Positions 19,600 through 30,249 of a stretch of DNA of 64,000 nt are shown piece after piece. How positions within the stretch are numbered: position 1 is the stretch's first letter; the number at the start of each line of letters is the position of its first letter. Source of the stretch: Flavobacterium sp. 9R (GTDB lineage Bacteria; Bacteroidota; Bacteroidia; Flavobacteriales; Flavobacteriaceae); contig NZ_LR733413.1 of assembly GCF_902506345.1 (NCBI RefSeq), forward strand, positions 1,342,569-1,406,568, read 5' to 3'. Below the pieces are notes generated by a model. The model worked only from the letters and a program-made list of their open reading frames with translations, was not told the origin of the DNA and ran no database searches. The position numbers and the translations under genes are program-made.

Positions 19600-20547
19600 T
19601 TATTCAAACTTCCATTCTTTTTGTTGCTTTTCGGTCAAAAAAGTCCACGCCAAGATGCGACTGGTTTTTTGGCCTTGTGCCATATCGATGGTGGTGATGT
19701 TGGCGGCATTTACTTTGTTTAAGGTCTTGTACAAGCTATTCAAATGCGCTTGTTTGGATACTAAAGTAGTGTACCAAAGACAGTGCATAGGATATTTGGC
19801 GCTTTCGTAAATCATTTGAGTGATAAAACCCAATTCACCTCCTGGACACCATAACTCAGCGTTTTGTCCACCAAAATTTAAAGTTGGTGTAGTGGTTTTG
19901 TTGGTACTTAAATTATTGACTTTTCGTAAAGCTACTTTTGTGGCTTCTTCTTTTGAATTATGAAACGGAGGATTACAAATGGTAAACGCGAATTTATCCT
20001 CAGATTCCATTATATTTTTGAAAATAAAGCGAGGTTCTGTCTGTAGCTGTAAGCTAATAGCATCGATTAGTTTTGGATTTTTCTCGATAATTTTTTTGCA
20101 ATTTTGAATCGCTTTTTCATCGATATCCGTGCCTACAAAACTCCAACCATAAACCGCATTTCCTAAAATAGGATAAATACAATTCGCACCTACGCCAATG
20201 TCTAAGCCCTGAACAGCTTCTCCTTTTGGGATAACGCCATTATTACTTTGGGCCAACAAATCGGCTAAGTAATGAATGTAATCTACTCTACCTGGGATGG
20301 GTGGGCAAAGAAATGTAGAAGGAATCTCCCAAAATTGAATATCGTAGTACGCTAGTAATAACGCTTTGTTCAATGCTTTTACGGCATCAGGATTACTAAA
20401 ATCTAGCGTTTGAATTTGATGTTCGTTGATGCCTACAAAATTTTTGAGTTCAGGCAATATCTTTATTAAGGAATCAAAGTCGTATCCTAAACGGTGCTGA
20501 TTTCTTGGATGTAGGTTTTTTTTCTCGGGCTGCTTTGTACGTTTCAT
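19600..20547 (-). CDS. rlmF: 23S rRNA (adenine-1618-N6)-methyltransferase
   Basis: Methylates A1618 of 23S rRNA using S-adenosylmethionine. The 315-aa protein has a basic N-terminus with HPRNQHRLGYDF (about 13-24), the SAM-binding motif LDIGVGANCIYP (115-126), an acidic residue at the end of strand 2 (GTDIDEKA), and catalytic NPPF (192-195), which marks N6-adenine methyltransferases. IPGRVDYIHYLADLL near 84-98 is typical of RlmF. It is transcribed in the same direction as uvrB, 139 bp upstream of it. TATCTTTG on the minus strand (20571-20564) may be its -7 box, giving a leader of only about 10 nt. Confidence 0.93.
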   Translation of the reverse strand: MKRTKQPEKKNLHPRNQHRLGYDFDSLIKILPELKNFVGINEHQIQTLDFSNPDAVKALNKALLLAYYDIQFWEIPSTFLCPPIPGRVDYIHYLADLLAQSNNGVIPKGEAVQGLDIGVGANCIYPILGNAVYGWSFVGTDIDEKAIQNCKKIIEKNPKLIDAISLQLQTEPRFIFKNIMESEDKFAFTICNPPFHNSKEEATKVALRKVNNLSTNKTTTPTLNFGGQNAELWCPGGELGFITQMIYESAKYPMHCLWYTTLVSKQAHLNSLYKTLNKVNAANITTIDMAQGQKTSRILAWTFLTEKQQKEWKFE

Positions 20548-20590
20548 TTTCTAAATTTCGGTGCAAAGATAGGCATTCCTTTTTTGGTAA

Positions 20591-21253
20591 TTAATCCATA
20601 CATTCCATCAGCAATAAATCCCCTTCAGAATGTTCAATAGTGACCAATCCATCGGAAGCGACAGCGTTGCTACTGCCGGTTCTGTAGCCAATAGTCAAGG
20701 TGTCATTTGCTAGAGGATATACTAAGTTTTGCGAATGAATGCCTTTTACCACGCCAATTGGGATTAGCGAAATAGGTGTGCCTGCCGTGTACCATTTTTC
20801 GAATTTATTGGGTAGAAGAAATATTTTGGAATGGTCATCTAAAATCACAATTTTGATTAAATCGCGATAACGTACGATATTTGTGAGATTGGTTATGGTG
20901 TGGTCGGCTCTTTTTCCAGTAGCCCAAACAATATTGACAGCTGGCATTTTTCGCTCGATTAAATAGTCTAATGCCTTTTCTAAATCGGTTTTGTTTTGAT
21001 CGGGAGTGTGCACAATTTCAAGAGGATATTGTTTGGTTTTGTATACCTCTGGGTCGAAATCACGATCAAAGTCGCCTAAAAGCACATCTACTTTTATGTC
21101 TAACGAAATCACTCGTTCTATAGCAGAATCTAGTACTACAACCAAAGGTGACCATTCTAATAATTGACCCAATAATTCGGGCTGACAAGAAGCTCCATTG
21201 GCGATAATTAAAGCAGGTTCTTGGTCGTCGCGAACGATGTGATGTGAGGACAT
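20591..21253 (-). CDS. Thiamine pyrophosphokinase
   Basis: Transfers pyrophosphate from ATP to thiamine, giving thiamine diphosphate. The 220-aa protein shows the family's GDFDRD acidic motif (D61, D63), DQNKTDLEKAL (85-95), ATGKRADHT, and the C-terminal substrate-binding segment YRTGSSNAVASDG. The product would act in the cytoplasm. It is followed 43 bp later by rlmF in the same direction. No THI-box riboswitch was seen upstream, so thiamine control is not supported here. Confidence 0.9.
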   Translation of the reverse strand: MSSHHIVRDDQEPALIIANGASCQPELLGQLLEWSPLVVVLDSAIERVISLDIKVDVLLGDFDRDFDPEVYKTKQYPLEIVHTPDQNKTDLEKALDYLIERKMPAVNIVWATGKRADHTITNLTNIVRYRDLIKIVILDDHSKIFLLPNKFEKWYTAGTPISLIPIGVVKGIHSQNLVYPLANDTLTIGYRTGSSNAVASDGLVTIEHSEGDLLLMECMD

Positions 21254-21319
21254 TTTTTGGATTTAGATTTAAGATTATTTGAAACAAATGTACAAAAGTT
21301 ATTGTGCTAGTTCATTTCT

Positions 21320-21766
21320 TTATGCATCAAGTAGTCTGCGATGGTAACTAATTTGTCCCAAATGATAGGCTAGATGTGAAGCAAGATGCACCAAGAAGAA
21401 ACCATAAGAGGTCTTTTTGTCCAAAACCAATAATGGATATTCTGTTTCTAAATCTTCTTCTGATAATTGGTCAAGTGCTTGATGAACAACTGCTATGGTT
21501 TCATCGATTTTTTGAATCAATTCTGATTTGGAGATGTTTTTTGCAGAAAATTCTAAGTCTCTATTTCTAACATAATTTGTTTTCCCTATTTCAGTCCCAA
21601 TATAAGTATTGAGATTGCCAATAAGATGCAAGCATAAATTGCCTGCCGAATTGTTGATTTGTTGGTCACTAGACCAGATTACAGCCTCGTTCTGATAGGC
21701 ATTTATTTCTCTTGTTAAGGAAGTCAAATCCCTTTTGAAAAGTGTTTGTAAAGTCTGAATTAGCAT
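21320..21766 (-). CDS. DinB-family protein
   Basis: A 148-aa four-helix-bundle protein of the DinB/YfiT-like metal-binding superfamily. The histidines expected to bind a divalent metal are seen in LCLHLIGNLN and in FFLVHLASHLAYHLGQISYHRRLLDA-type spacing at the C-terminus (HLAxHxAxHxGQ). These proteins are often thiol-dependent transferases or stress proteins; the substrate cannot be told. The ATG at 21766 was chosen because the longer start at 21823 lies inside the preceding DUF4249 gene. Confidence 0.8.
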   Translation of the reverse strand: MLIQTLQTLFKRDLTSLTREINAYQNEAVIWSSDQQINNSAGNLCLHLIGNLNTYIGTEIGKTNYVRNRDLEFSAKNISKSELIQKIDETIAVVHQALDQLSEEDLETEYPLLVLDKKTSYGFFLVHLASHLAYHLGQISYHRRLLDA

Positions 21767-21788
21767 AAAAAGATACTTGAAAAGAGTA

Positions 21789-22610
21789 TTATTGAATAGT
21801 ATAACTTCTAAAATCAATTTCACTTAAGGAAAAATAGCCCAACGGATAATTGGCTTTGTCTGTAGTGTTGATAATGTCTCCACGAACGGTAGCTGGTGGA
21901 GATTGAAAAGGACCTCCGCCATTATTACCAGCAATGCTTACCAAAATACTCATATAGTTGTAATAGGCTTTTGAGATGCCGTAGTGGGTGATTTCAATTT
22001 TATCTCCTTTTTTAAGTTCGTCGTTTTGAGAAATACTAAAAAACTCATTTCCATCAAAAAATTCGTCTCTGTCCACATAAAGATTCGATTTTACTTGATT
22101 GGAATATACATATTTGTACAAATAATAATTAGGTATACTTGCTGGATCGTTATAAAAAGTTTTCACTTCAATTTCGTCACCAGTAATACCACCGTCATTT
22201 TTTTGTTCTAATTTGGTAATGGGAGCCACAGGTTGTAAAGATTCTGTAGCGGTATAAGTTTGTCCTTTGCTAACCACAGTCAGCGTATACGTTTCATTGA
22301 TTACAGGGACAAAATTCGAGCAGAAATATTCGCCTGTATTTGGTACTTCCACAAAATTAAAAACAGTATTGGTGCTATTGGTAATGGTTACGATTGCTCC
22401 CGAAACTTTAGGGATTGTACTACTGAAATAATCAGTTGTTGTAGTTAATTTAATGCGTTGCTGATTCCCTGAAGTTCCTTTTTGCCAATTGATGGAGGCT
22501 TCAATAACTAATTTTGGCGGAGCAGTGTTTAAGTCTACATCTACTACATCTTCACATCCTACGAATAAGGTTGCTAGTATAAAAACGAAAAAGAAAGTGA
22601 TCTTTTGCAT
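21789..22610 (-). CDS. DUF4249 lipoprotein, partner of the TonB receptor
   Basis: The 273-aa protein begins with a lipoprotein signal (FILATLFVGCEDVVDVDL, lipidated Cys19) and proceeds with the DUF4249 pattern APPKLVIEASINW followed by beta-rich sequence. DUF4249 proteins are outer-membrane lipoproteins encoded next to TonB-dependent receptors in Bacteroidetes, and are thought to act as surface partners somewhat like SusD. The gene starts 5 bp after the receptor stop, so they form an operon. The ligand is unknown. Confidence 0.88.
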   Translation of the reverse strand: MQKITFFFVFILATLFVGCEDVVDVDLNTAPPKLVIEASINWQKGTSGNQQRIKLTTTTDYFSSTIPKVSGAIVTITNSTNTVFNFVEVPNTGEYFCSNFVPVINETYTLTVVSKGQTYTATESLQPVAPITKLEQKNDGGITGDEIEVKTFYNDPASIPNYYLYKYVYSNQVKSNLYVDRDEFFDGNEFFSISQNDELKKGDKIEITHYGISKAYYNYMSILVSIAGNNGGGPFQSPPATVRGDIINTTDKANYPLGYFSLSEIDFRSYTIQ

Positions 22611-22615
22611 AATGC

Positions 22616-25027
22616 TTAAAATTTAAAATTATAACTCACAGCTGGAACAATACCAAATATTGAAGTTCTTACTGCTTCATTATTACCTGTGTCAATGTTT
22701 TGTCTGAAGTTGATTGACGCAGCATTTCTTCTGTTGTACAGATTGTAAATACTAAAAACCCATTCGGTTTTGTAGTTGCGATTGTTGTTTTTTCTTGGAG
22801 TTAACGTAGCAGCAATATCTAAATGATGATAAGCGGGTAAACGATTTTCGTTACGCAAACCATAGCTAGGAACAGTAATTCCTAAATACTCATATTGTCC
22901 TTCAGGGTAGGTTACGGGTTGACCACTTTGTAAAGCAAAATTAGCTCCAAAGCTCCATTTGTCGTTCAAAGTATAAGAACTGGTCACGGCCAAATTATGC
23001 AACTTATCGTAAACAGATTTATACCATTGACCATTATTAATTCCTGTTTCTAGTGGCGTTCTGCCTGGGGTTTGTTGTTCAGATCTTGATAAAGTATAAG
23101 AAATCCATCCGTTGAGTTTGCCTTCGTTTTTCTTTAGCAAAATTTCTAATCCGTAGGCTCTCATTTGTCCATTCAAAATGACTTGTTCCAAAGCTTTGTT
23201 CGCAATTAATTCGGCACCATCAATATAATCTATACGATTTTTGATTTTTTTATAATAGGTTTCTACTTCTAATGAGTACATTCCGTCATTGAAGTTTTTG
23301 AAATATCCCAATGCTACTTGGTCAGCAATTTGAGGTTTAATGAAATTATCACTTGGCGTCCAAACATCGAGTGGAGTAGGTGATGAGGTATTTGAAATTA
23401 ACTGTAAATACTGCACCATACGGTTGTAACTCGCTTTTACCGATTGGGTGTCATTGAATTGATAAGCCGCAGAAAAGCGAGGTTCTAAATTGTCAAAACT
23501 TTGAATCACATCGTTTTTACCATAAAATTTTGTATCTATTGGCGTTGCTTTTTCATACAATTTTAAGTCATTATTGAAAAGAACAGGATTGTCATTCGCA
23601 TAAATATTTACGGTAGATTGTCCTAAGCGATAAAATAAACTGTAACGTAATCCATAGGAAATACTCACTTTTTTGCTTAAATCGTGATCAGCACTGATAT
23701 AGACTGCTGGTTCAAAAGCATATTTCTTATCCAATTGATCGGAATTGATTCCAGAAGTGCTATTAGATGGAACAATGGTGCCCGGATTGAAGTCGTAATA
23801 AATTGCGTTCAGTCCGTAGTTTAATTTGAACGAGTCCGTTAAGTAATTTTTAAAATCGTACTTGATATTGTAGTTTTTGATACCCGAATCCCATTTGAAT
23901 CCTACAAAATCAAGATCTAAGCCATAATAGTAATCGCTATAAATCAAGGAAAGATTAGAAAACAATTTATCAGAATACAAATGATTCCAACGCAAGTTTA
24001 GGGTTGAATTACCATAAGTATTGGTAAAACTTTTGTTTAGGCTAAAAACGTCTCGGCCAAAATATCCAGAAAGATATAAATTGTCATTTTCGGTTAATTT
24101 ATAACTGAATTTTGCATTTAGATCATAAAAATATGCGGCGTTATCTTTTTGTTCTGGAGATAATTTCAAAAACAAATGGGCATAGGATCCACGACCACCA
24201 ATCAAGAAGGAACCTTTATCTTTTACCAATGGACCTTCTACTAAAAGCCTACTTGAGATTAGTCCAATACCTCCATTCATATGGAATTTTTTGCTACTTC
24301 CATCTTTTTGATAAATATCTAAAACCGAGGAAGCTCTTCCTCCAAAGCGAGAAGGAATCCCGCCTTTGTAGAGTCGAATATCTTTTATAGCATCGGGATT
24401 AAAAACAGAGAAAAAACCAAAAACGTGAGAGGAGTTAAAAATAGTAGCTTCGTCCAACAGAATCAAGTTTTGATCCGCTCCACCACCACGTACGTTAAAT
24501 CCAGAAGCACCTTCGCCAGCATTGGTCACTCCAGGGAGTAATAAAATTGACTTCAATACATCAACCTCACCAAGAACGACTGGCATTTTTTTGATGGCAG
24601 AAATCGAGAGTTTATTCACACTCATTTCGGGCTTTCTAATGTCGGTTTTGGTTCTGTCGTCTGTTATGATGACTTCTTTGAGCACATTGTCTTCATTGGA
24701 CAAAGGCCAGTTGTATTTGGTGTTTTGCGTTAGATCGATGGTTTCATTAACCGTTTTGTAGCCCAAATAAGAGATTTGAACTTGGTGTTTTCCTTTGGGT
24801 AACGTAATGGAATAAAAACCATATTCGTTGGTAGTTACGCCTGTTTTCAATTCAGGAAAAAAAATATTGACTCCAATTAATGTCTCATTACTGTTTTGGT
24901 CAGTAATGGTTCCGCTTAACGTAAATTTTTCTCTAGTTGAATTAGAATTGGTGTTCTCTTGTGCATAGAAAAATGTTGAAGCAAATATTAAAAAGAATGT
25001 ATAAACCGTAAAATAATAATTTTTCAT
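22616..25027 (-). CDS. TonB-dependent outer-membrane receptor
   Basis: An 803-aa active importer. A signal peptide (about 1-22, ending FYAQE) is followed by a carboxypeptidase-regulatory-like beta-sandwich (about 35-115: GTITDQNSNETLIGVNIFF, GFYSITLPKG), then the plug domain (VLGEVDVLKSILLLPGV; GFNVRGGGADQNLILLDEA), then the 22-strand barrel ending in a terminal phenylalanine (VSYNFKF). No TonB-box sequence stands out. With the downstream DUF4249 lipoprotein it forms a two-gene uptake unit. The receptor is shorter than SusC proteins (about 1000 aa), so it is not a typical glycan SusC; iron complexes, peptides or other small ligands are possible. Confidence 0.93.
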   Translation of the reverse strand: MKNYYFTVYTFFLIFASTFFYAQENTNSNSTREKFTLSGTITDQNSNETLIGVNIFFPELKTGVTTNEYGFYSITLPKGKHQVQISYLGYKTVNETIDLTQNTKYNWPLSNEDNVLKEVIITDDRTKTDIRKPEMSVNKLSISAIKKMPVVLGEVDVLKSILLLPGVTNAGEGASGFNVRGGGADQNLILLDEATIFNSSHVFGFFSVFNPDAIKDIRLYKGGIPSRFGGRASSVLDIYQKDGSSKKFHMNGGIGLISSRLLVEGPLVKDKGSFLIGGRGSYAHLFLKLSPEQKDNAAYFYDLNAKFSYKLTENDNLYLSGYFGRDVFSLNKSFTNTYGNSTLNLRWNHLYSDKLFSNLSLIYSDYYYGLDLDFVGFKWDSGIKNYNIKYDFKNYLTDSFKLNYGLNAIYYDFNPGTIVPSNSTSGINSDQLDKKYAFEPAVYISADHDLSKKVSISYGLRYSLFYRLGQSTVNIYANDNPVLFNNDLKLYEKATPIDTKFYGKNDVIQSFDNLEPRFSAAYQFNDTQSVKASYNRMVQYLQLISNTSSPTPLDVWTPSDNFIKPQIADQVALGYFKNFNDGMYSLEVETYYKKIKNRIDYIDGAELIANKALEQVILNGQMRAYGLEILLKKNEGKLNGWISYTLSRSEQQTPGRTPLETGINNGQWYKSVYDKLHNLAVTSSYTLNDKWSFGANFALQSGQPVTYPEGQYEYLGITVPSYGLRNENRLPAYHHLDIAATLTPRKNNNRNYKTEWVFSIYNLYNRRNAASINFRQNIDTGNNEAVRTSIFGIVPAVSYNFKF

Positions 25028-25103
25028 AGATTGATTTTAATACTACAAAGTAGACGATTTTTTGGGTTAATTACTAGTGTACAACTGTTAATGTATGGTT
25101 AAC

Positions 25104-25136
25104 AAAAAAAGACAACCGTTTCCAGTTGTCTTTTTA
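25104..25136 (-). terminator. icd terminator
   Basis: Stem AAAAAGACAAC / GTTGTCTTTTT with an 8-nt loop just beyond the icd stop; T-tract on the minus strand. Confidence 0.82.
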
Positions 25137-25157
25137 TTACTATGCTTGTTTTTAAAA

Positions 25158-27392
<2,235 letters not shown>

Positions 27393-27597
27393 TTAATCGA
27401 AATCACTTGGATGTGTGTCTTACTTTGCGAATTGTGCAAAAAATAAGGCGGACAAATATATGGAAATCGGATGTAATTACTCCCTGATTTTACTATAAAA
27501 ATATCATAATTCTTGGGCTTCTTGTGATATTACGAAATCGTTATTTTTAATGGGGGTAAACCTTTAAAATAATAAATTTTTTGGTGATATACTGCCA

Positions 27598-27628
27598 AAA
27601 AAAAGTCCCGACAGGTCGGGACTTTTAT
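27598..27628 (-). terminator. rplS terminator
   Basis: Nearly loopless 12-bp stem AAAAGTCCCGAC / GTCGGGACTTTT just past the rplS stop, followed on the minus strand by a T-tract. Confidence 0.88.
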
Positions 27629-27645
27629 ATTTGAAAGAAAAAAGA

Positions 27646-27996
27646 TTATCTTCTTTTGTCTTTGATTTTTGCTTTCTTACCAGTAAGTTCTCTAAAGTAG
27701 AAAATTCTAGCTCTACGAACTGCACCTTTTTTGTTGATTTCAACTTTTTGTAAAGCAGGTAAGTTAACTGGGAAGATACGCTCTACTCCAATAGCTCCTG
27801 ACATTTTACGAATAGTAAAAGTTTCAGTGTTTCCTGAACCTCTTCTTTGAATCACTACTCCTTTAAAAAACTGAGTTCTTGTTTTTTCACCCTCTTTAAT
27901 TTCGTAGTAAACTGTGATAGTATCTCCAGCTCCGAATTCAGGGAAATCTTTTCTTGTAACAAACTCGTCTTGAACGAATTTCAATAAATCTGCCAT
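27646..27996 (-). CDS. rplS: 50S ribosomal protein L19
   Basis: A 116-aa large-subunit protein at the 30S-50S interface. Family signatures are visible: FGAGDTITVYYEIKEGEKTR, FKGVVIQRRGSG, FTIRKMSGAIGVERIFP and the basic C-terminus KGAVRRARIFYFRELTGKKAKIKDKRR (read in parts). In many Bacteroidetes it sits close to trmD. Here an AraC-type regulator and an agmatine-deiminase-like lipoprotein gene lie between trmD and rplS, and rplS has its own promoter, leader and terminator. Confidence 0.97.
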   Translation of the reverse strand: MADLLKFVQDEFVTRKDFPEFGAGDTITVYYEIKEGEKTRTQFFKGVVIQRRGSGNTETFTIRKMSGAIGVERIFPVNLPALQKVEINKKGAVRRARIFYFRELTGKKAKIKDKRR

Positions 27997-28069
27997 GATA
28001 AATGTTTAATTATGGTTTAAAATAGAGCAACATTCACGGTTCTCGCCAGAGGTTGGTCTAATGTGGCTG
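27997..28069 (-). promoter_or_regulatory. Structured rplS leader (possible r-protein autoregulatory RNA)
   Basis: On the minus strand AGCCACATT (28068-28060) can pair with AATGTTGCT (28034-28026), 8 of 9 positions, closing a GC-richer insert that contains a small CTC/GAG hairpin. The stem begins where transcription should start. GC content here is clearly above that of the surrounding intergenic DNA. A 29-nt A/T-rich stretch separates the structure from the rplS ATG. Ribosomal-protein autoregulation is an inference. Confidence 0.5.
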
Positions 28070-28077
28070 CAAAAGTA
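28070..28077 (-). promoter_or_regulatory. Possible -7 box of rplS
   Basis: TACTTTTG on the minus strand matches TAnnTTTG and is placed directly before the paired leader. No TTTG at the expected -33 distance was seen. Confidence 0.45.
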
Positions 28078-28170
28078 AAAAATAATTATGAATTATGAAG
28101 GGTTAAAAAATATTTTTTTGCACTACTTATTTAAAAAAGACTAAGCCTTGGTTTTCTGTGTTTTACATAG

Positions 28171-29301
28171 TTATTGTTCTTTGCGAGGTTGTTGTTGTGT
28201 TACACAATGAACCATTCCTCCATTAGCATACAAATTGCGTACATCAATCCCTACAACTTTTCGGTTTGGGTAAAGGGTTTGAATTGTGGTATTTGCAATT
28301 GCATCATTAGGATCATTATAGTTTGGAACTAAAATCACAGAATTTGCAATGTAATAATTCACATAAGAGCCTTTGTATTTTAATTTTTTCCCTGTTGCAG
28401 TAACTACGTCATTTTTTGTTAATGGGAGTTTTAGAAAAGTATAGTTTTTACCATTTTTAGAGACAGCCTTGTAGAGTGTTTGAATGTCTTTTTCTGGAAC
28501 TTCCCAATATAATAAGTCATCCTCAGCCATAGTTACAATTGTAGATTTGTTTCCAAATCGTGCAAAGCCATCAATGTGCATATCAGTAATATCTTTACCA
28601 GCTTTTCCATCTAACCAAATGAAGTTAGTAACACCAAGGTATTTTGTAAAAATGACTTCAGCTTGTGATTGTGACATTCCGGGGTTTCTATTGGAGTTTA
28701 ATATAGCGCTTTTGGTAGCCATTAAAGTACCTTGCCCGTCAATTTCAACTGCGCCACCTTCGTTTATCATAACCGAATTTAAATCTATTATTTGTAATTG
28801 CTGGTCTTTTGCTATTCGATTGGGTATAATGTTACAATTATTATAATCAGTTTTTTTACCCCAGCCATTAAAGCCCCAATCTTGAATTACAAGTTCTTTG
28901 TTTTTGTTTCTTACATAGATAGGTCCATTATCTCGTACCCATACATCGTCAGTTTTTTGAATTGTAAAGTCTATGTTTGCTACTGACACCTCAGCTTTTT
29001 CAAGCAAAAAAAGTATTCTTGATTTTTCATTAGCGTCATATGCAATAATGTGAACTTTCTCACTTTTTATTAATGATTTTGTCATAGCTATCCAGGTATC
29101 GTCGAGCTCATTTCTATATTCTATTCCATACTGGTATTGATGGGGCCATTGTAGCCAAGTGCCTTCATGAGGTTCTGATTCATCGGGCATAGTGTATAGG
29201 ATTTCCGTTGATATTGGTTCTTCTGATGTTGTTAATTCTGACTCCTCTTGACAAGAAAGGAAAAGAGGAGATAATATGACAATGGTAAATAGTTTTTTCA
29301 T
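28171..29301 (-). CDS. Agmatine deiminase/peptidylarginine deiminase family lipoprotein
   Basis: A guanidino-group-modifying enzyme of the PAD_porph family (agmatine deiminase and Porphyromonas-type peptidylarginine deiminase). It hydrolyses an arginine-like guanidino group to a ureido group. The 376-aa protein carries a lipoprotein signal (ILSPLFLSC, lipidated Cys17). Substrate-binding and catalytic residues are in place: DDVWVRDNGP (118-127), EGGAVEIDG (181-189), H242/D244 in DMHIDGF, and catalytic Cys366 in GGMVHCVTQQ. Cytoplasmic agmatine deiminases lack a lipoprotein signal, so this version acts in the envelope. It may act on agmatine or on peptide arginine; sequence alone cannot decide. 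It is transcribed in the same direction as the AraC gene 107 bp upstream. Confidence 0.87.
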   Translation of the reverse strand: MKKLFTIVILSPLFLSCQEESELTTSEEPISTEILYTMPDESEPHEGTWLQWPHQYQYGIEYRNELDDTWIAMTKSLIKSEKVHIIAYDANEKSRILFLLEKAEVSVANIDFTIQKTDDVWVRDNGPIYVRNKNKELVIQDWGFNGWGKKTDYNNCNIIPNRIAKDQQLQIIDLNSVMINEGGAVEIDGQGTLMATKSAILNSNRNPGMSQSQAEVIFTKYLGVTNFIWLDGKAGKDITDMHIDGFARFGNKSTIVTMAEDDLLYWEVPEKDIQTLYKAVSKNGKNYTFLKLPLTKNDVVTATGKKLKYKGSYVNYYIANSVILVPNYNDPNDAIANTTIQTLYPNRKVVGIDVRNLYANGGMVHCVTQQQPRKEQ

Positions 29302-29408
29302 AACAATTAGTTTGAATATTTAAATTATAAAATGCCTTGTTTACTAGTACTTAGGTAAGGCAAATCTATTCACGATAGTTTGATTATTTGTTGTCCAAAA
29401 TTGACATT

Positions 29409-30227
29409 CTATAGAAGAGGAATAAAAAGAGCGGTTAAGTACTCATTTTCATGGGTACAGTTTGATTCATTTTTGAGGTATTGTTCGATTACAGGCGTAT
29501 GAGAGCATTCTTGTTTGCTTTCTAAAATCCATGACCCAAAAATTTGTTGATAGGTGTTTTCTAAATCTTGGTAGGAGCCTTGGTGTATAAACTTAGCATA
29601 ATTCCCGCCAAAAATAGATTTTGAGGGTAGGTTCGTTAGAATTGAATTTGTTTCTAGGCAAGCATCATAAGTACATTTTGATTTTTCTGTGATAACCACA
29701 TCATCGGCAATTAATCCATAAAATTGTGTACTAACCTCCGAAAAGTCATTTTTTAAAATCGTTTTCCAAAGTTGCTCAATTTCGGGATTAATGTAAGAAG
29801 TTTTGCAACTTAAGTAGTAGACTGTTTTCTCAGGGATGTAAAGAATTTCAGGAGCTGTAATTGATGGTATTGAGTTTTGTATCTCTTTGTCATTTAACAG
29901 AAGTTCTTTTTGATTACGAGCTTGTGAAGGAGAGCAATTAAAGTGTTTTTTGAATGTTTTAGAAAACGATTGTACATCAGAAAAACCTATTTCCAAAGCT
30001 ATATCTGAAATTTTAGCATTAGAATAGACTATTTTTTTATATCCATTTTCAACTTTTAATCTAGTTTGATATGCGCCAATGGTTTCCTTGAAAAGCGAGA
30101 AAAAGATACGCTGTAAATTTCTATAGGAATAACATGAAACCATTTCTAGAGATTTTATTGAAATAGTTTTGTTGTAATTTTTCTCAATATAATGCCTTGC
30201 GTTGTAAATGCGTTTTTGGTAGTCCAT
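29409..30227 (-). CDS. AraC-family regulator with GyrI-like domain
   Basis: From the ATG at 30227 the protein has 272 aa. The N-terminal part (about 5-105) is an AraC-type double helix-turn-helix: ARHYIEKNYNKTISIKSLE, then AKISDIALEIGFSDVQSFSKTF and FNCSPSQAR. The C-terminal part (about 125-272) resembles the GyrI-like small-molecule-binding domain of Rob/SoxS-relative regulators (VYYLSCKTSY, KFIHQGSYQDLENTYQQIFGSW). The frame stays open upstream to an ATG at 30296 and a GTG at 30341, but both lie inside trmD, so the internal ATG 22 bp after trmD was preferred. The neighbouring deiminase lipoprotein gene is a plausible target; that is inference. Confidence 0.83.
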   Translation of the reverse strand: MDYQKRIYNARHYIEKNYNKTISIKSLEMVSCYSYRNLQRIFFSLFKETIGAYQTRLKVENGYKKIVYSNAKISDIALEIGFSDVQSFSKTFKKHFNCSPSQARNQKELLLNDKEIQNSIPSITAPEILYIPEKTVYYLSCKTSYINPEIEQLWKTILKNDFSEVSTQFYGLIADDVVITEKSKCTYDACLETNSILTNLPSKSIFGGNYAKFIHQGSYQDLENTYQQIFGSWILESKQECSHTPVIEQYLKNESNCTHENEYLTALFIPLL

Positions 30228-30249
30228 TAGTACAAGTGCTGGATCTTTT

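Noticed and set aside
20591..21287. A thiamine riboswitch upstream of the thiamine pyrophosphokinase gene
   Set aside because: Only 66 bp lie upstream and no THI-box core sequence was found.
21789..25027. SusC/SusD polysaccharide utilisation locus
   Set aside because: The receptor is too short for SusC, its partner is DUF4249 rather than SusD, and no glycoside hydrolases are nearby.
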